Notes under the pieces: generated by a model
Database searches by the model: none
What the model was told of the DNA's origin: nothing
What the model saw: only the letters and a program-made list of their open reading frames with translations
Made by a program: the position numbers and the translations under genes
Origin: Streptomyces sp. SKN60
GTDB taxonomy: Bacteria > Actinomycetota > Actinomycetes > Streptomycetales > Streptomycetaceae
Length of the DNA: 64,000 bases
Reading direction: 5' to 3'
Assembly: GCF_026236535.1 (NCBI RefSeq)
Contig: NZ_JAHTMW010000002.1
Coordinates: 124,001 to 188,000 of the forward strand
Shown here: piece after piece, positions 1 through 9,666 of the stretch
Position numbering within the stretch: position 1 is the stretch's first letter
Layout of the letters: each line of letters starts with the position of its first letter

Positions 1-612
1 GTGGTGGTCGCGGCCTCCTCGGACGGCGGCTCGTTCCGGGCCGTGACCGATCTGCGGATCCTGCTGTACGACGCGGCGCCGGGCGCGGCGGGCGGCGAGC
101 CGCTCGCGGTGTTCGACGTGTCGGCGGAGACCGGCGAGGAGACCGCGATCATCTGCGGCGAGCTGTACCGGCGCGGCGAGGGCTGGAAGTTCCGGGCGGT
201 CGGGCAGGGCTATCCGACCGGTCTGGTCGGGCTCGCGACGGACTTCGGCGTCTCGGTCGACGACGGGGCGGACGGGGCGGAGGACGGTCCGGCCGTGGAC
301 GGCCCGGCCGCCGGGGCCCCGGAGGCCGCGGCGTCCGCGGAAGCCCCCGCGAACGACCCGGCGCACGACCCCGACGCGACGATGGTGCACCCGCCGGTCG
401 GCACCGGGTCCGGTGTGACGGCTCCGCCGCCGCCCACGGCGCCCCCGGGCGTACCGCCACAGCCGGCCACTCCCCCGGCGACGGCACCGGCCCCCGCGTA
501 CGGCTATCCGCAGCCGGTCGGCGCCCCGCTGCCGGCTCCGGCGTACGGCTATCCGCACGCGGCGCCCGAGTTCCGGATGCCGCCGATGGGCCCGCAGTTC
601 ACCGGCCGCTGA
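1..612 (+). CDS. TerD-family protein, C-terminal part (5' end outside window)
   Basis: This is the C-terminal part of a TerD (tellurite resistance/stress) domain followed by a low-complexity tail. The reading frame is open to the left edge, so the true start lies outside. Residues around 45-85 carry the TerD ending seen in its neighbours: GEETAIICGELYRR, then [10 protein letters not shown] and LATDFGVSVDD. From about residue 88 the protein is Ala/Pro/Asp rich and ends in two copies of an APAYGYP motif, a flexible tail that the shorter paralogues at 2714 and 3381 lack. It converges with the gene ending at 632, 19 bp away. Family assignment is firm; the biochemical role of TerD proteins (calcium binding, envelope or metal stress) is known only in outline. 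Confidence 0.85.
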   Translation: MVVAASSDGGSFRAVTDLRILLYDAAPGAAGGEPLAVFDVSAETGEETAIICGELYRRGEGWKFRAVGQGYPTGLVGLATDFGVSVDDGADGAEDGPAVDGPAAGAPEAAASAEAPANDPAHDPDATMVHPPVGTGSGVTAPPPPTAPPGVPPQPATPPATAPAPAYGYPQPVGAPLPAPAYGYPHAAPEFRMPPMGPQFTGR

Positions 613-631
613 CCCGGTACGGCCCGGGGCC

Positions 632-1369
632 TCAGGTCTTGGACTTGTAGCCGCGGCCCCACTGCAGGCCCCAGCCGTACAGCCGGTCGAGCTCGGCCTG
701 GAATCCGTAGACGAAGCGCACCTCGCGCCGGACGACCAGGTCGCCCTTGGTGTTCTCCAGGCTGAAGATCGCGCAGGAGCGGGCCTGCGGGGCGTGCTCG
801 TCGAGTTCGATCTCGATGCGCGGGCCGTTGCTCGGATAGAGCGTGGCCTTGGCGTGGGTGCGGTCGAAGGCCGGGGTCTGGTCGTAGATGTAGACGAAGA
901 ACAGCAGGCGCTTGATCGCGTCGCGGTGGTCGAGGTTGACGAAGATCGTCTCGCCGGACGGGGCGCCGAACCGGTCGTCGCCGCTGAGCTTCACGTACGG
1001 CGGCTCGTTCAGCGCGCCGAAGAAGCCGCCGAGCGGCTGGACCACGCCCTTGCTGCCGTCGGCCAGCTCGTAGAGGCAGCCGAGGTCGAGGTCGACGTTG
1101 ACCATGCCCTGGGTGTGCGCCTGCACCTCCTCGGGCTTGAAGAGCCGCAGCGGGTGCCGCAGCAGACTGCTGGAGCTGCGCGGGCGGCCCTCGATGTCGG
1201 AGGTGCGCATCCGCCAGGAGAGGTTGACCCGGAGGTTGCCGGTGGCGGCGCCCTGCTGGGTGAGGGAGACGCTGGGGCGGCGGCGGGTCAGGTCGATGGA
1301 GCCGGCGGCGGATCCGCCCGCGTCGAACGGCTCCCCCCGGCCGGGAAAGAGATTGTCGAAGAAGCCCAC
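632..1369 (-). CDS. TerD/TerA-like tellurium resistance protein, 245 aa
   Basis: A soluble, longer and more divergent TerD-superfamily protein. The GTG at 1369 gives MGFFDNLFPGRGEPF and is preceded by GGTGGGGAGCC, a good ribosome binding site; the upstream in-frame extension is low-complexity and lacks one. The N-terminal 45 residues are a linker with SIDLTRRRPSVSLTQQG. The core from about residue 50 has VNLSWRMRT, the acidic-aromatic VNVDLDLGCLYELADG and a DDRFGAPSGET loop, matching the calcium-site region of TerD (LDASALL and [12 protein letters not shown]). It is the last gene of the minus-strand ter group but is separated from the DUF475 gene by 156 bp with a strong hairpin, so it may be transcribed separately. 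Confidence 0.8.
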   Translation of the reverse strand: MGFFDNLFPGRGEPFDAGGSAAGSIDLTRRRPSVSLTQQGAATGNLRVNLSWRMRTSDIEGRPRSSSSLLRHPLRLFKPEEVQAHTQGMVNVDLDLGCLYELADGSKGVVQPLGGFFGALNEPPYVKLSGDDRFGAPSGETIFVNLDHRDAIKRLLFFVYIYDQTPAFDRTHAKATLYPSNGPRIEIELDEHAPQARSCAIFSLENTKGDLVVRREVRFVYGFQAELDRLYGWGLQWGRGYKSKT

Positions 1370-1442
1370 GGCTCCCCACCCCCACAGTCGGTCCCCTACG
1401 GTCCACCCCGGCCCGTGCGCACCCCGTCCGCACACACGCCGA

Positions 1443-1472
1443 CGGGGCGGCCGGGTGCTCCCGGCCGCCCCG
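1443..1472 (-). terminator. Hairpin terminator after the DUF475 gene
   Basis: Perfect 12-bp stem: CGGGGCGGCCGG at 1443-1454 pairs with CCGGCCGCCCCG at 1461-1472, with a 6-nt loop. It has no U tract, as is common in actinomycetes. It lies 54 bp past the DUF475 stop. Confidence 0.7.
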
Positions 1473-1494
1473 CTTGAAGCGTTCCTCATTCTCG

Positions 1495-1534
1495 GGGGTG
1501 TCACACCCCGGAATGGTCAGGGGTGTCACACCCC
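1495..1534. repeat. Two copies of a 15-bp palindrome, 25 bp apart
   Basis: GGGGTGTCACACCCC occurs at 1495-1509 and 1520-1534. Each copy has 7-bp arms around one central base. The second copy overlaps the TGA stop of the DUF475 gene (1526-1528). They could be stacked small hairpins or a protein-binding pair; the sequence alone does not decide. Confidence 0.6.
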
Positions 1535-2674
1535 GGACGGCACCTCGGTCTTGTCGTTCGAGGAGTCCGCGTCGCCCTCGGCCGCCGCGAGCGCCCTGTT
1601 GCGGCGCACGGAGGACCAGAAGGACCAGGCGATGAGCGCCACGCCGATGCCGCCGGTGACGATCTCGGGGATCTCGTACTGGATGGTGACCATGAGGACC
1701 ACGGCCAGGGCGCCGATCGCGTAGTGCGCGCCGTGCTCCAGGTAGACGTAGTCGTCGAGGGTGCCCTGGCGGACCAGGTAGACGGTCAGGGACCGCACGT
1801 ACATGGCGCCGACGCCGAGGCCGAGGGCCATCAGGACGATGTCGTTGGTGATGGCGAAGGCGCCGATGACGCCGTCGAAGGAGAAGGAGGCGTCGAGGAC
1901 CTCCAGGTAGAGGAACATGAAGAAGGCGGCCTTGCCGGCGAGCTGGACCACCGAGACCTTCTTGCCGGAACGCTTCGCCTCTTCCTCGGCCTCGTGCTCG
2001 CGCTCCTCTTCCTCCTCCAGCTTGTTCTCGAAGTAGCCGGAGAGACCGCCGACGACGAGGTACGTGATGAGGCCGGCGATGCCGGAGATCAGCACCGTCT
2101 GCGCCTTGTCGACGTGGGCGCCGCCGTGCTGGTGGGCCTGGGTCGCGAAGGTCATCGAGGTGATGAGCAGGACGACGAGGGCGATGCAGACCGACAGCAT
2201 GTCGACCTTGCCGAGCTTGGCGAGCGGGCGCTCGATCCAGCGCAGCCACTGGATGTCACGGTCCTCGAAGATGAAGTCGAGGAAGATCATCAGCAGGAAC
2301 ATGCCACCGAAGGCGGCGATCGACGGGTGCGCGTCGGTGACCAGTTCCTGGTAGCGGTCGGCGTCGTTGAGCGCGAGGTCGACGGCCTCGATGGGGCCGA
2401 TCTTGGCGCTGATCGCGACGATCACGACGGGGAAGACCAGGCGCATGCCGAAGACGGCGATGAGCACACCGACGGTGAGGAAGATCTTCTGCCAGAAGGC
2501 ATTCATCTTCTTCAGGATTCCGGCGTTGACCACCGCGTTGTCGAACGAGAGCGAGATCTCGAGGATGCAGAGGATGGCGACGACCCCGAAAGCCTCCCAC
2601 CCCCCGTAGAGCACCCCGGCGGCCAGGCCGAGGGCGGTGATCGCGAACGACCAGCCGAAGGTTTTCAGAATCAC
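1526..2674 (-). CDS. DUF475 (TerC-like) integral membrane protein, 382 aa
   Basis: A multi-pass membrane protein of the DUF475 group, related to TerC/YjbE carriers often encoded beside TerD genes. Hydrophobic segments start near residue 5 and continue to about residue 350. They are interrupted by a highly charged stretch near residue 225 (ENKLEEEEEREHEAEEEAKR) that is probably cytoplasmic. Acidic residues inside membrane segments, in EISLSFDNAVVNA near the N-terminus and LDASFSFDGVIGAFA near residue 265, are two related halves typical of the TerC superfamily and are candidate metal-binding positions. The GTG at 2674 follows GGGGTAGACA. It lies 39 bp after the TerD gene ending at 2714, so they probably form one operon. 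Manganese/metal export or metal homeostasis is an inference from the TerC family. Confidence 0.85.
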   Translation of the reverse strand: MILKTFGWSFAITALGLAAGVLYGGWEAFGVVAILCILEISLSFDNAVVNAGILKKMNAFWQKIFLTVGVLIAVFGMRLVFPVVIVAISAKIGPIEAVDLALNDADRYQELVTDAHPSIAAFGGMFLLMIFLDFIFEDRDIQWLRWIERPLAKLGKVDMLSVCIALVVLLITSMTFATQAHQHGGAHVDKAQTVLISGIAGLITYLVVGGLSGYFENKLEEEEEREHEAEEEAKRSGKKVSVVQLAGKAAFFMFLYLEVLDASFSFDGVIGAFAITNDIVLMALGLGVGAMYVRSLTVYLVRQGTLDDYVYLEHGAHYAIGALAVVLMVTIQYEIPEIVTGGIGVALIAWSFWSSVRRNRALAAAEGDADSSNDKTEVPSGV

Positions 2675-2713
2675 TGTCTACCCCATCGTGATATTTACGC
2701 GATACTCGCGGCT

Positions 2714-3289
2714 TTACGAAACGTTGACCCCGAAGTCTAGAGCGATGCCCCGAAGGCCGGACGCGTACCCCTGTCCCACGGCCCGGAACTTCCATTCGCC
2801 GTTGTAGCGGTACAGCTCGCCGAAGATCATCGCGGTCTCGCCCGAGGCGTCCTCGGAGAGGTCGTACCGGGCGAGTTCCTGCCCGTCGGCCTGGTTCACC
2901 ACACGGATGAAGGCATTGCTGACCTGGCCGAAGGTCTGGCCGCGATTGTCCGCCTCATGGATGGAGACCGGGAAGATGATCTTGTCGCACTGGACCGGCA
3001 CCTTGGTGAGGTCGACGATCAGGGACTCGTCGTCGCCCTCGCCCTCGCCGGTCAGGTTGTCACCGGTGTGCTCGACGGAGCCCTCGGGGCTCTTGAGGTT
3101 GTTGTAGAACACGAAGTACTCGTCGCCGAGCACCCGCCCCGACTGGCACAGCAGGGCGCTGGCGTCGAGGTCGAAGGGGGCTCCGGTGGTGGAGCGCGCG
3201 TCCCAGCCGAGACCCACGAGCACCTGGGTGAGGTTGGGTGCGGCCTTGGAGAGGGAGACATTGCCTCCCTTGGCGAGCGTGACGCCCAT
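2714..3289 (-). CDS. terD: TerD-family protein, 191 aa
   Basis: A full-length TerD domain protein. It opens [15 protein letters not shown], continues with [11 protein letters not shown] and [10 protein letters not shown], has the acidic loop [15 protein letters not shown] near residue 80, and ends [26 protein letters not shown]. The acidic loop and the LDAS aspartate are the calcium-binding elements known in this family. It is a close paralogue of the gene at 3381-3956, of identical length. The ATG at 3289 is preceded by GGGGAGG at 11 bases. It lies upstream of the DUF475 gene in what looks like one transcription unit. Confidence 0.9.
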   Translation of the reverse strand: MGVTLAKGGNVSLSKAAPNLTQVLVGLGWDARSTTGAPFDLDASALLCQSGRVLGDEYFVFYNNLKSPEGSVEHTGDNLTGEGEGDDESLIVDLTKVPVQCDKIIFPVSIHEADNRGQTFGQVSNAFIRVVNQADGQELARYDLSEDASGETAMIFGELYRYNGEWKFRAVGQGYASGLRGIALDFGVNVS

Positions 3290-3329
3290 GACGATGGTTC
3301 CTCCCCTGTCAGGTGTTTCTCTACAGGCA

Positions 3330-3364
3330 CGTCCGGCGCCGCACGGAGTGTGCGGCGCCGGACG
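3330..3364 (-). terminator. Strong hairpin between the two terD genes
   Basis: CGTCCGGCGCCGCAC (3330-3344) pairs perfectly with 3350-3364, leaving a 5-nt loop. It lies 17 bp after the stop of the upstream terD and 40 bp before the next start. It is either the terminator of a one-gene transcript or an attenuator that lowers expression of the downstream terD-DUF475 pair. Confidence 0.65.
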
Positions 3365-3380
3365 ATGTCGGGTGCGCGGC

Positions 3381-3956
3381 TCAGACGTTGACGCCGAAGT
3401 CCTGCGCGATGCCGCGCAGGCCGGAGGCGTAGCCCTGGCCGACGGCGCGGAACTTCCACTCGGCGCCGTTGCGGTACAGCTCGCCGAAGACCATGGCGGT
3501 CTCGGTCGAGGCGTCCTCCGACAGGTCGTAGCGCGCGATCTCGGCGCCGCCGGCCTGGTTCACGACGCGGATGAACGCGTTGCGCACCTGGCCGAAGGAC
3601 TGCTGGCGGTTCTCGGCGTCGTAGATCGACACCGGGAAGACGATCTTGGCGACATCCGCCGGGACGCCGGCCAGGTTGACCTTGACCTGCTCGTCGTCGC
3701 CCTCGCCCTCACCGGTCAGGTTGTCACCGGTGTGCTCGACGGAGCCGTCCGCGCTCTTCAGGTTGTTGAAGAAGACGAAGTCCTGGTCGTTGCGGACCTT
3801 GCCCGCCTCGTTCACCAGGATGGCGCTGGCGTCGAGGTCGAAGTCCGTACCGGTGGTGGTGCGGACGTCCCAGCCCAGACCGACCGTGACGGCGGTCAGG
3901 CCCGGGGCCTCCTTGGTCAGCGAGACGTTGCCGCCCTTGCTGAGGCTGACTCCCAC
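3381..3956 (-). CDS. terD: TerD-family protein, 191 aa
   Basis: The second complete TerD protein, opening [21 protein letters not shown] and ending [13 protein letters not shown]. It carries the same LDASAIL and [15 protein letters not shown] calcium-site elements as its neighbour. An in-frame ATG lies 12 bases further upstream, but the GTG at 3956 is preferred: GGAGGG sits at the right distance before it, and the resulting N-terminus and length match the paralogue exactly. This is the promoter-proximal gene of the minus-strand ter group. TerD proteins act in stress and tellurite resistance with TerC-like membrane partners; here the DUF475 gene fills that position. Confidence 0.9.
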   Translation of the reverse strand: MGVSLSKGGNVSLTKEAPGLTAVTVGLGWDVRTTTGTDFDLDASAILVNEAGKVRNDQDFVFFNNLKSADGSVEHTGDNLTGEGEGDDEQVKVNLAGVPADVAKIVFPVSIYDAENRQQSFGQVRNAFIRVVNQAGGAEIARYDLSEDASTETAMVFGELYRNGAEWKFRAVGQGYASGLRGIAQDFGVNV

Positions 3957-4105
3957 GAGTCCCTCCATTGGTTTCAGGGGCAGCGCCCCCAGTCGTGCGT
4001 TGTCATCCGATCAACGTGTGGATCCTAGTGACGGGTTCCCCGTCGAAACAGACGTTTCGCCCGAGTGTTGGTCCGGCAGGGCCGTCCGGGGGTCCACGGG
4101 GTCCG

Positions 4106-4564
4106 TCAGAGGGCGGCGAGGGCCTTGGCGTACGCGTCGGCGTCGCGGGCGTCCGGGAGGGCGTTGACGACGGACCAGCGGACGGCGCCGGCCTTGTCGA
4201 TGACGAAGGTGCCGCGCACCGCGCAGCCCTTGGCCTCGTCGAAGACGCCGTACGCGCGGGAGACCTCGCCGTGCGGCCAGAAGTCGGAGAGCAGCGGGAA
4301 CTCCAGCTCCTCCTGCTCGCCGAAGACGCGCAGGGTGTGCATGGAGTCGGCGGAGACGGCGAGCAGCTGGGTGTCGTCGTTGACGAACTCTCCGGCCCGC
4401 TCGCGCAGGGCGCGCAGCTCGCCGGTGCACACGCCGGTGAAGGCGAAGGGGTAGAAGAACAGCACCACGCGCTTCTCGCCGCGGAAGTCGGAGAGCCGCA
4501 CGGTGCGGCCGTGGTTGTCCTTCAGCTCGAAGTCGGGGGCCTGTGCGCCGATCTCGATCGCCAT
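4106..4564 (-). CDS. Peroxiredoxin (AhpE/BCP-like), 152 aa
   Basis: A cytoplasmic thiol peroxidase reducing hydrogen peroxide or organic peroxides. The active-site pattern PxxxTxxC is present: Pro39, Thr43 and the peroxidatic Cys46 within YPFAFTGVCTGELR. The conserved downstream Arg is in EAKGCAVRGTFVID, where a second Cys (about 115) could be resolving. Length fits the small AhpE group. The ATG at 4564 is preceded by AAGGGA; the open frame continues upstream but contains only GC-rich non-homologous codons. It is followed by unrelated ter genes and preceded by the DUF3052 gene with a very strong terminator between, so it is probably monocistronic. Confidence 0.9.
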   Translation of the reverse strand: MAIEIGAQAPDFELKDNHGRTVRLSDFRGEKRVVLFFYPFAFTGVCTGELRALRERAGEFVNDDTQLLAVSADSMHTLRVFGEQEELEFPLLSDFWPHGEVSRAYGVFDEAKGCAVRGTFVIDKAGAVRWSVVNALPDARDADAYAKALAAL

Positions 4565-4645
4565 CCCGTACGCATCCCTTCGCCGGCGGCCCAGCTTTTG
4601 GGCCGAAACGGTGAAACCCACCTTATGGCCGCCGGGTGCGGGGAC

Positions 4646-4688
4646 GCGCGGAGCCCCCGCCGGAGGTGCTCCGGCGGGGGCTCCGCGC
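4646..4688 (-). terminator. Very strong hairpin terminator after the DUF3052 gene
   Basis: A perfect 19-bp stem: 4646-4664 (GCGCGGAGCCCCCGCCGGA) pairs with 4670-4688, with a 5-nt loop. It sits 15 bp after the DUF3052 stop and upstream of the peroxiredoxin gene. Confidence 0.85.
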
Positions 4689-4703
4689 AGTGTTCGGGGG
4701 TGA

Positions 4704-5126
4704 TCAGCGCTTCGGGGTGCCGAGTCGGGTGCCGACCCAGTCCTTGGCGACGCTGATGCTCTTGCTCTGTGTGAGACCAGCGGTCTGCGCGGCATCGTTG
4801 ATGTCGCTCGGCTCGATGTAGCCGTCGCGGCCCGTCTTCGGGGTCAGCAGCCAGATCTGGCCGCCGTCCTCAAGGAAGCCGATGGCGTCCACCAGGGCGT
4901 CGGTCAGGTCACCGTCCTCGTCGCGGAACCACAGCAGCACGGCGTCGGCGACGTCGTCGTAGTCCTCGTCCACGAGTTCCTGGCCGATAAGGGACTCGAT
5001 GCCTTCACGGAGATCGAAGTCGACGTCGTCGTCGTAGCCGATCTCCTGGACCACCTGTCCGGGCTCGAACCCCAGCCTCGCTGCCGGGTTGGTCCGCTCC
5101 TCCGCGTGGTCCGCGGTCGCGCTCAC
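4704..5126 (-). CDS. DUF3052 family protein, 140 aa
   Basis: A small acidic cytoplasmic protein of the DUF3052 family, found across actinomycetes. It has no signal peptide or membrane segment. The body contains ARLGFEPGQVVQEIGYDDDVDFDLRE near the start, an acidic middle (ELVDEDYDDVADAVLLW, then EDGDLTDALVDAIGFLEDGG) and IWLLTPKTGRDGYIEPSDINDAAQTAGL. The GTG at 5126 is chosen because AGGAGG lies 6 bases before it; an ATG at 5144 would put that site inside the gene. It is divergent from aceE, sharing a 426-bp intergenic region. The function is not known to me. Confidence 0.85.
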   Translation of the reverse strand: MSATADHAEERTNPAARLGFEPGQVVQEIGYDDDVDFDLREGIESLIGQELVDEDYDDVADAVLLWFRDEDGDLTDALVDAIGFLEDGGQIWLLTPKTGRDGYIEPSDINDAAQTAGLTQSKSISVAKDWVGTRLGTPKR

Positions 5127-5552
5127 GGCTTGCCTCCTGCTCATGTATCGGAAAATGCCTCACCACGCGCGGGCGCGCGGCGCTGGCCGTAGTCCACACG
5201 TGCCGGGGCGGATCGCGCAAGTACCCGGCCGATGAGACCGCCGAAACGGTGACGTTTGGGGCCGTCTCGCCGCAACTTCCGGCGAACACCCGTCGCGCTC
5301 CGTGACGAGTCCTGCACGCTTCGTCCCGCAATGTGGGTCTCTGCGGCTTCAGTCTGCCGAACGTATTGCCGGAACGCATGCGCGGGATGGGCGTAAGGTT
5401 GCGATTTGACCGGACTGGAACGTCCTTGGTACCCCACGAGGATTACCGCTCGGTAAAGATGACGTTTGCCTTCGGCGGGGTACACGATGAGCATCCCGGC
5501 CTCTGCGGGGTCTTCGGTCCCCCTGGGCTCCACCGACCAGCGAAGGAACAGC
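5127..5552. other. Divergent intergenic region between the DUF3052 gene and aceE
   Basis: No convincing gene is present in these 426 bases; the frames across them have no homology I recognise and no start with a ribosome binding site. The region must hold the promoters of both flanking genes. It contains the palindrome at 5443-5456. Confidence 0.6.
5443..5456. promoter_or_regulatory. Palindrome upstream of aceE, candidate operator
   Basis: TTACCG-CT-CGGTAA has perfect 6-bp arms around 2 bases and lies 97 bp before the aceE start. The size and shape resemble operators of TetR-type repressors. No regulator gene is adjacent, so the binding protein is unknown. Confidence 0.45.
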
Positions 5553-8285
<2,733 letters not shown>

Positions 8286-8290
8286 CCGTT

Positions 8291-8316
8291 CGGCCGGCCG
8301 GGCGTCAGTCCGGCCG
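8291..8316 (+). terminator. Possible aceE terminator
   Basis: CGGCCGG at 8291-8297 pairs with CCGGCCG at 8310-8316 (7 bp, 12-nt loop), 5 bp after the aceE stop. The stem is modest, so the call is tentative. Confidence 0.4.
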
Positions 8317-8379
8317 CGCGCGGGTGCGTCGTGGCTGGTCGGAGGGTGGCCCGTGCCCCTGAGGGGGTGCGGGCCTGCC

Positions 8380-8385
8380 TACGAT
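8380..8385 (+). promoter_or_regulatory. -10 element of a leaderless promoter for the ion channel gene
   Basis: TACGAT is followed by 7 bases and then the ATG at 8393. There is no ribosome binding site upstream, which fits transcription starting at or next to the start codon. Confidence 0.55.
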
Positions 8386-8392
8386 GCCCGGC

Positions 8393-9172
8393 ATGAAGGA
8401 ACGCTGGGAACGCCACACCCAAACGCCGCTGCTGGTGCTCGCGGTGGCGTTCGGGATCGCCTACGCCGTCCCGATCGTCGCCCCGGACGCCGACGCCTGG
8501 GTGCACCAGTGGTGCTCCCATGTGGAGTGGGCGGTGTGGGGCGCGTTCGCCCTGGACTATCTGGTGCGGCTGGCGCTCGCCCCGGACCGGTGGGCCTTCG
8601 TGCGCGGGCATCTGCTCGATCTGCTCGCGGTGATACTGCCGATGGTGCAGCCGCTGCGGCTGCTCAGGGTGGTCTCCACGCTCCTCCTGGTGGGCCGGCG
8701 GGCCCGGATGGCCCCGCAGATAACGCTCACCACCTATGTGGCGGGCGCCGTGGTCGGGCTGATGATGTTCGGCTCGCTGGCCGTGCTGCACGTGGAGCGG
8801 AACGCCCCGAACGGCAACATCAAGACGCTGGGCGACGCGGTCTGGTGGTCCTTCACCACGATGACCACGGTCGGCTACGGCGACCACGCCCCGACGACGG
8901 GCCTGGGCCGGGTGCTCGCGGTGGGCCTGATGCTGTCCGGGATCGCCCTGCTCGGTGTGGTCACCGCGAACATCGCCGCCTGGTTCATCTCCCGCTTCGA
9001 CCGGGACGACGAGGCCGACCGCCGGCAGACCGAGCTCCTGGAGGCGCTGACCTCCGAGGTGCGGGCGCTGCGGGCCGAGGTCGCGCGCCTCTCGCCCCCG
9101 AAGCCGGCGGACCCGTCGCCGACGGACCCGGACACTCCTGACCTTCCGCTGCCTACCGCTCCCAGATCTTGA
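8393..9172 (+). CDS. Two-pore-domain-like potassium channel (ion channel family), 259 aa
   Basis: A membrane ion channel protein. The potassium selectivity filter TVGYGD is at residues 159-164 within WWSFTTMTTVGYGDHAP, preceded by a pore helix and followed by a transmembrane segment (LGRVLAVGLMLSGIALLGVVTANIAAWF). Upstream helices, including LDYLVRLALAPDRWAFVRGHLLDLLAVILPMVQPLRLLRVV, resemble a compact voltage-sensor-like domain with an arginine-bearing segment. The C-terminus is a coiled-coil-like stretch (LLEALTSEVRALRAEVARL) and a Pro-rich tail. The ATG at 8393 is preferred over 8384 because of the -10 element at 8380. The 3' end overlaps the convergent gene at 9153 by 20 bp. Confidence 0.9.
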   Translation: MKERWERHTQTPLLVLAVAFGIAYAVPIVAPDADAWVHQWCSHVEWAVWGAFALDYLVRLALAPDRWAFVRGHLLDLLAVILPMVQPLRLLRVVSTLLLVGRRARMAPQITLTTYVAGAVVGLMMFGSLAVLHVERNAPNGNIKTLGDAVWWSFTTMTTVGYGDHAPTTGLGRVLAVGLMLSGIALLGVVTANIAAWFISRFDRDDEADRRQTELLEALTSEVRALRAEVARLSPPKPADPSPTDPDTPDLPLPTAPRS

Positions 9173-9548
9173 AGGCCCGCACCTGATAGGGCGACTGGGG
9201 CACCCACACCCCCTTCCCCGGATAGGTCTCGAACTCCCCGGTCTCCGCGCACTCCGCGGACTGGTACGTCGTGACCGGCCGCCCGGTCCGGTTGGCCAGG
9301 GACTGGGCGCTGGTGCCGGCCGGCAGGGCCGTGCAGCTCTCGATGTCGACCGAGGCCAGCTCATGGACCTGGGCCCTGCCCTTGAAGTCGGCCTTGGGCC
9401 ACAGACACAGCTGGCCGGGCCCGCAGGCGCCGAGCGCGGTGCCGGCGCGGGTGCCGGTGCCGGTGCCGCTCGGTGCGGCCGCCTGGGCCGGGATCGCGAG
9501 CAGGGCGGTCAGGACCACGCCCAGGGTGAGCAACGTCTTCGTATACAT
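9153..9548 (-). CDS. Small secreted protein, peptidase inhibitor I36-like, 131 aa
   Basis: An exported protein. The N-terminus MYTKTLLTLGVVLTALLAIPAQAAAP is a Sec signal peptide cleaved near residue 25. The mature domain has the pattern CGPGQLCLWPKADFKGR, then SCTALPAGTSAQSLANRTGRP, and TYQSAECAETGEFETYPGKGVWV, as in small secreted Streptomyces proteins annotated as peptidase inhibitor family I36 (SMPI-like). Four cysteines could form two disulphides. It may inhibit extracellular proteases such as those encoded at 45972 or 61512, but that link is only an inference. It overlaps the channel gene tail-to-tail. Confidence 0.7.
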   Translation of the reverse strand: MYTKTLLTLGVVLTALLAIPAQAAAPSGTGTGTRAGTALGACGPGQLCLWPKADFKGRAQVHELASVDIESCTALPAGTSAQSLANRTGRPVTTYQSAECAETGEFETYPGKGVWVPQSPYQVRAFKIWER

Positions 9549-9617
9549 GCAGGTGAACCCCCGTTTCGTAACTCTCTGTAATCAAGAGCATGGCGGAGGG
9601 TCCGCGGACATGGAAGA

Positions 9618-9654
9618 GGGGCCGCCCCCGTTCACGCGAACGGGTGACGGCCCC
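9618..9654 (-). terminator. Hairpin terminator of the MFS gene
   Basis: Outer stem GGGGCCG (9618-9624) with CGGCCCC (9648-9654), inner stem CCCGTT (9627-9632) with AACGGG (9639-9644). It starts 13 bp after the transporter stop. Confidence 0.65.
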
Positions 9655-9666
9655 CTACGGGAACCC

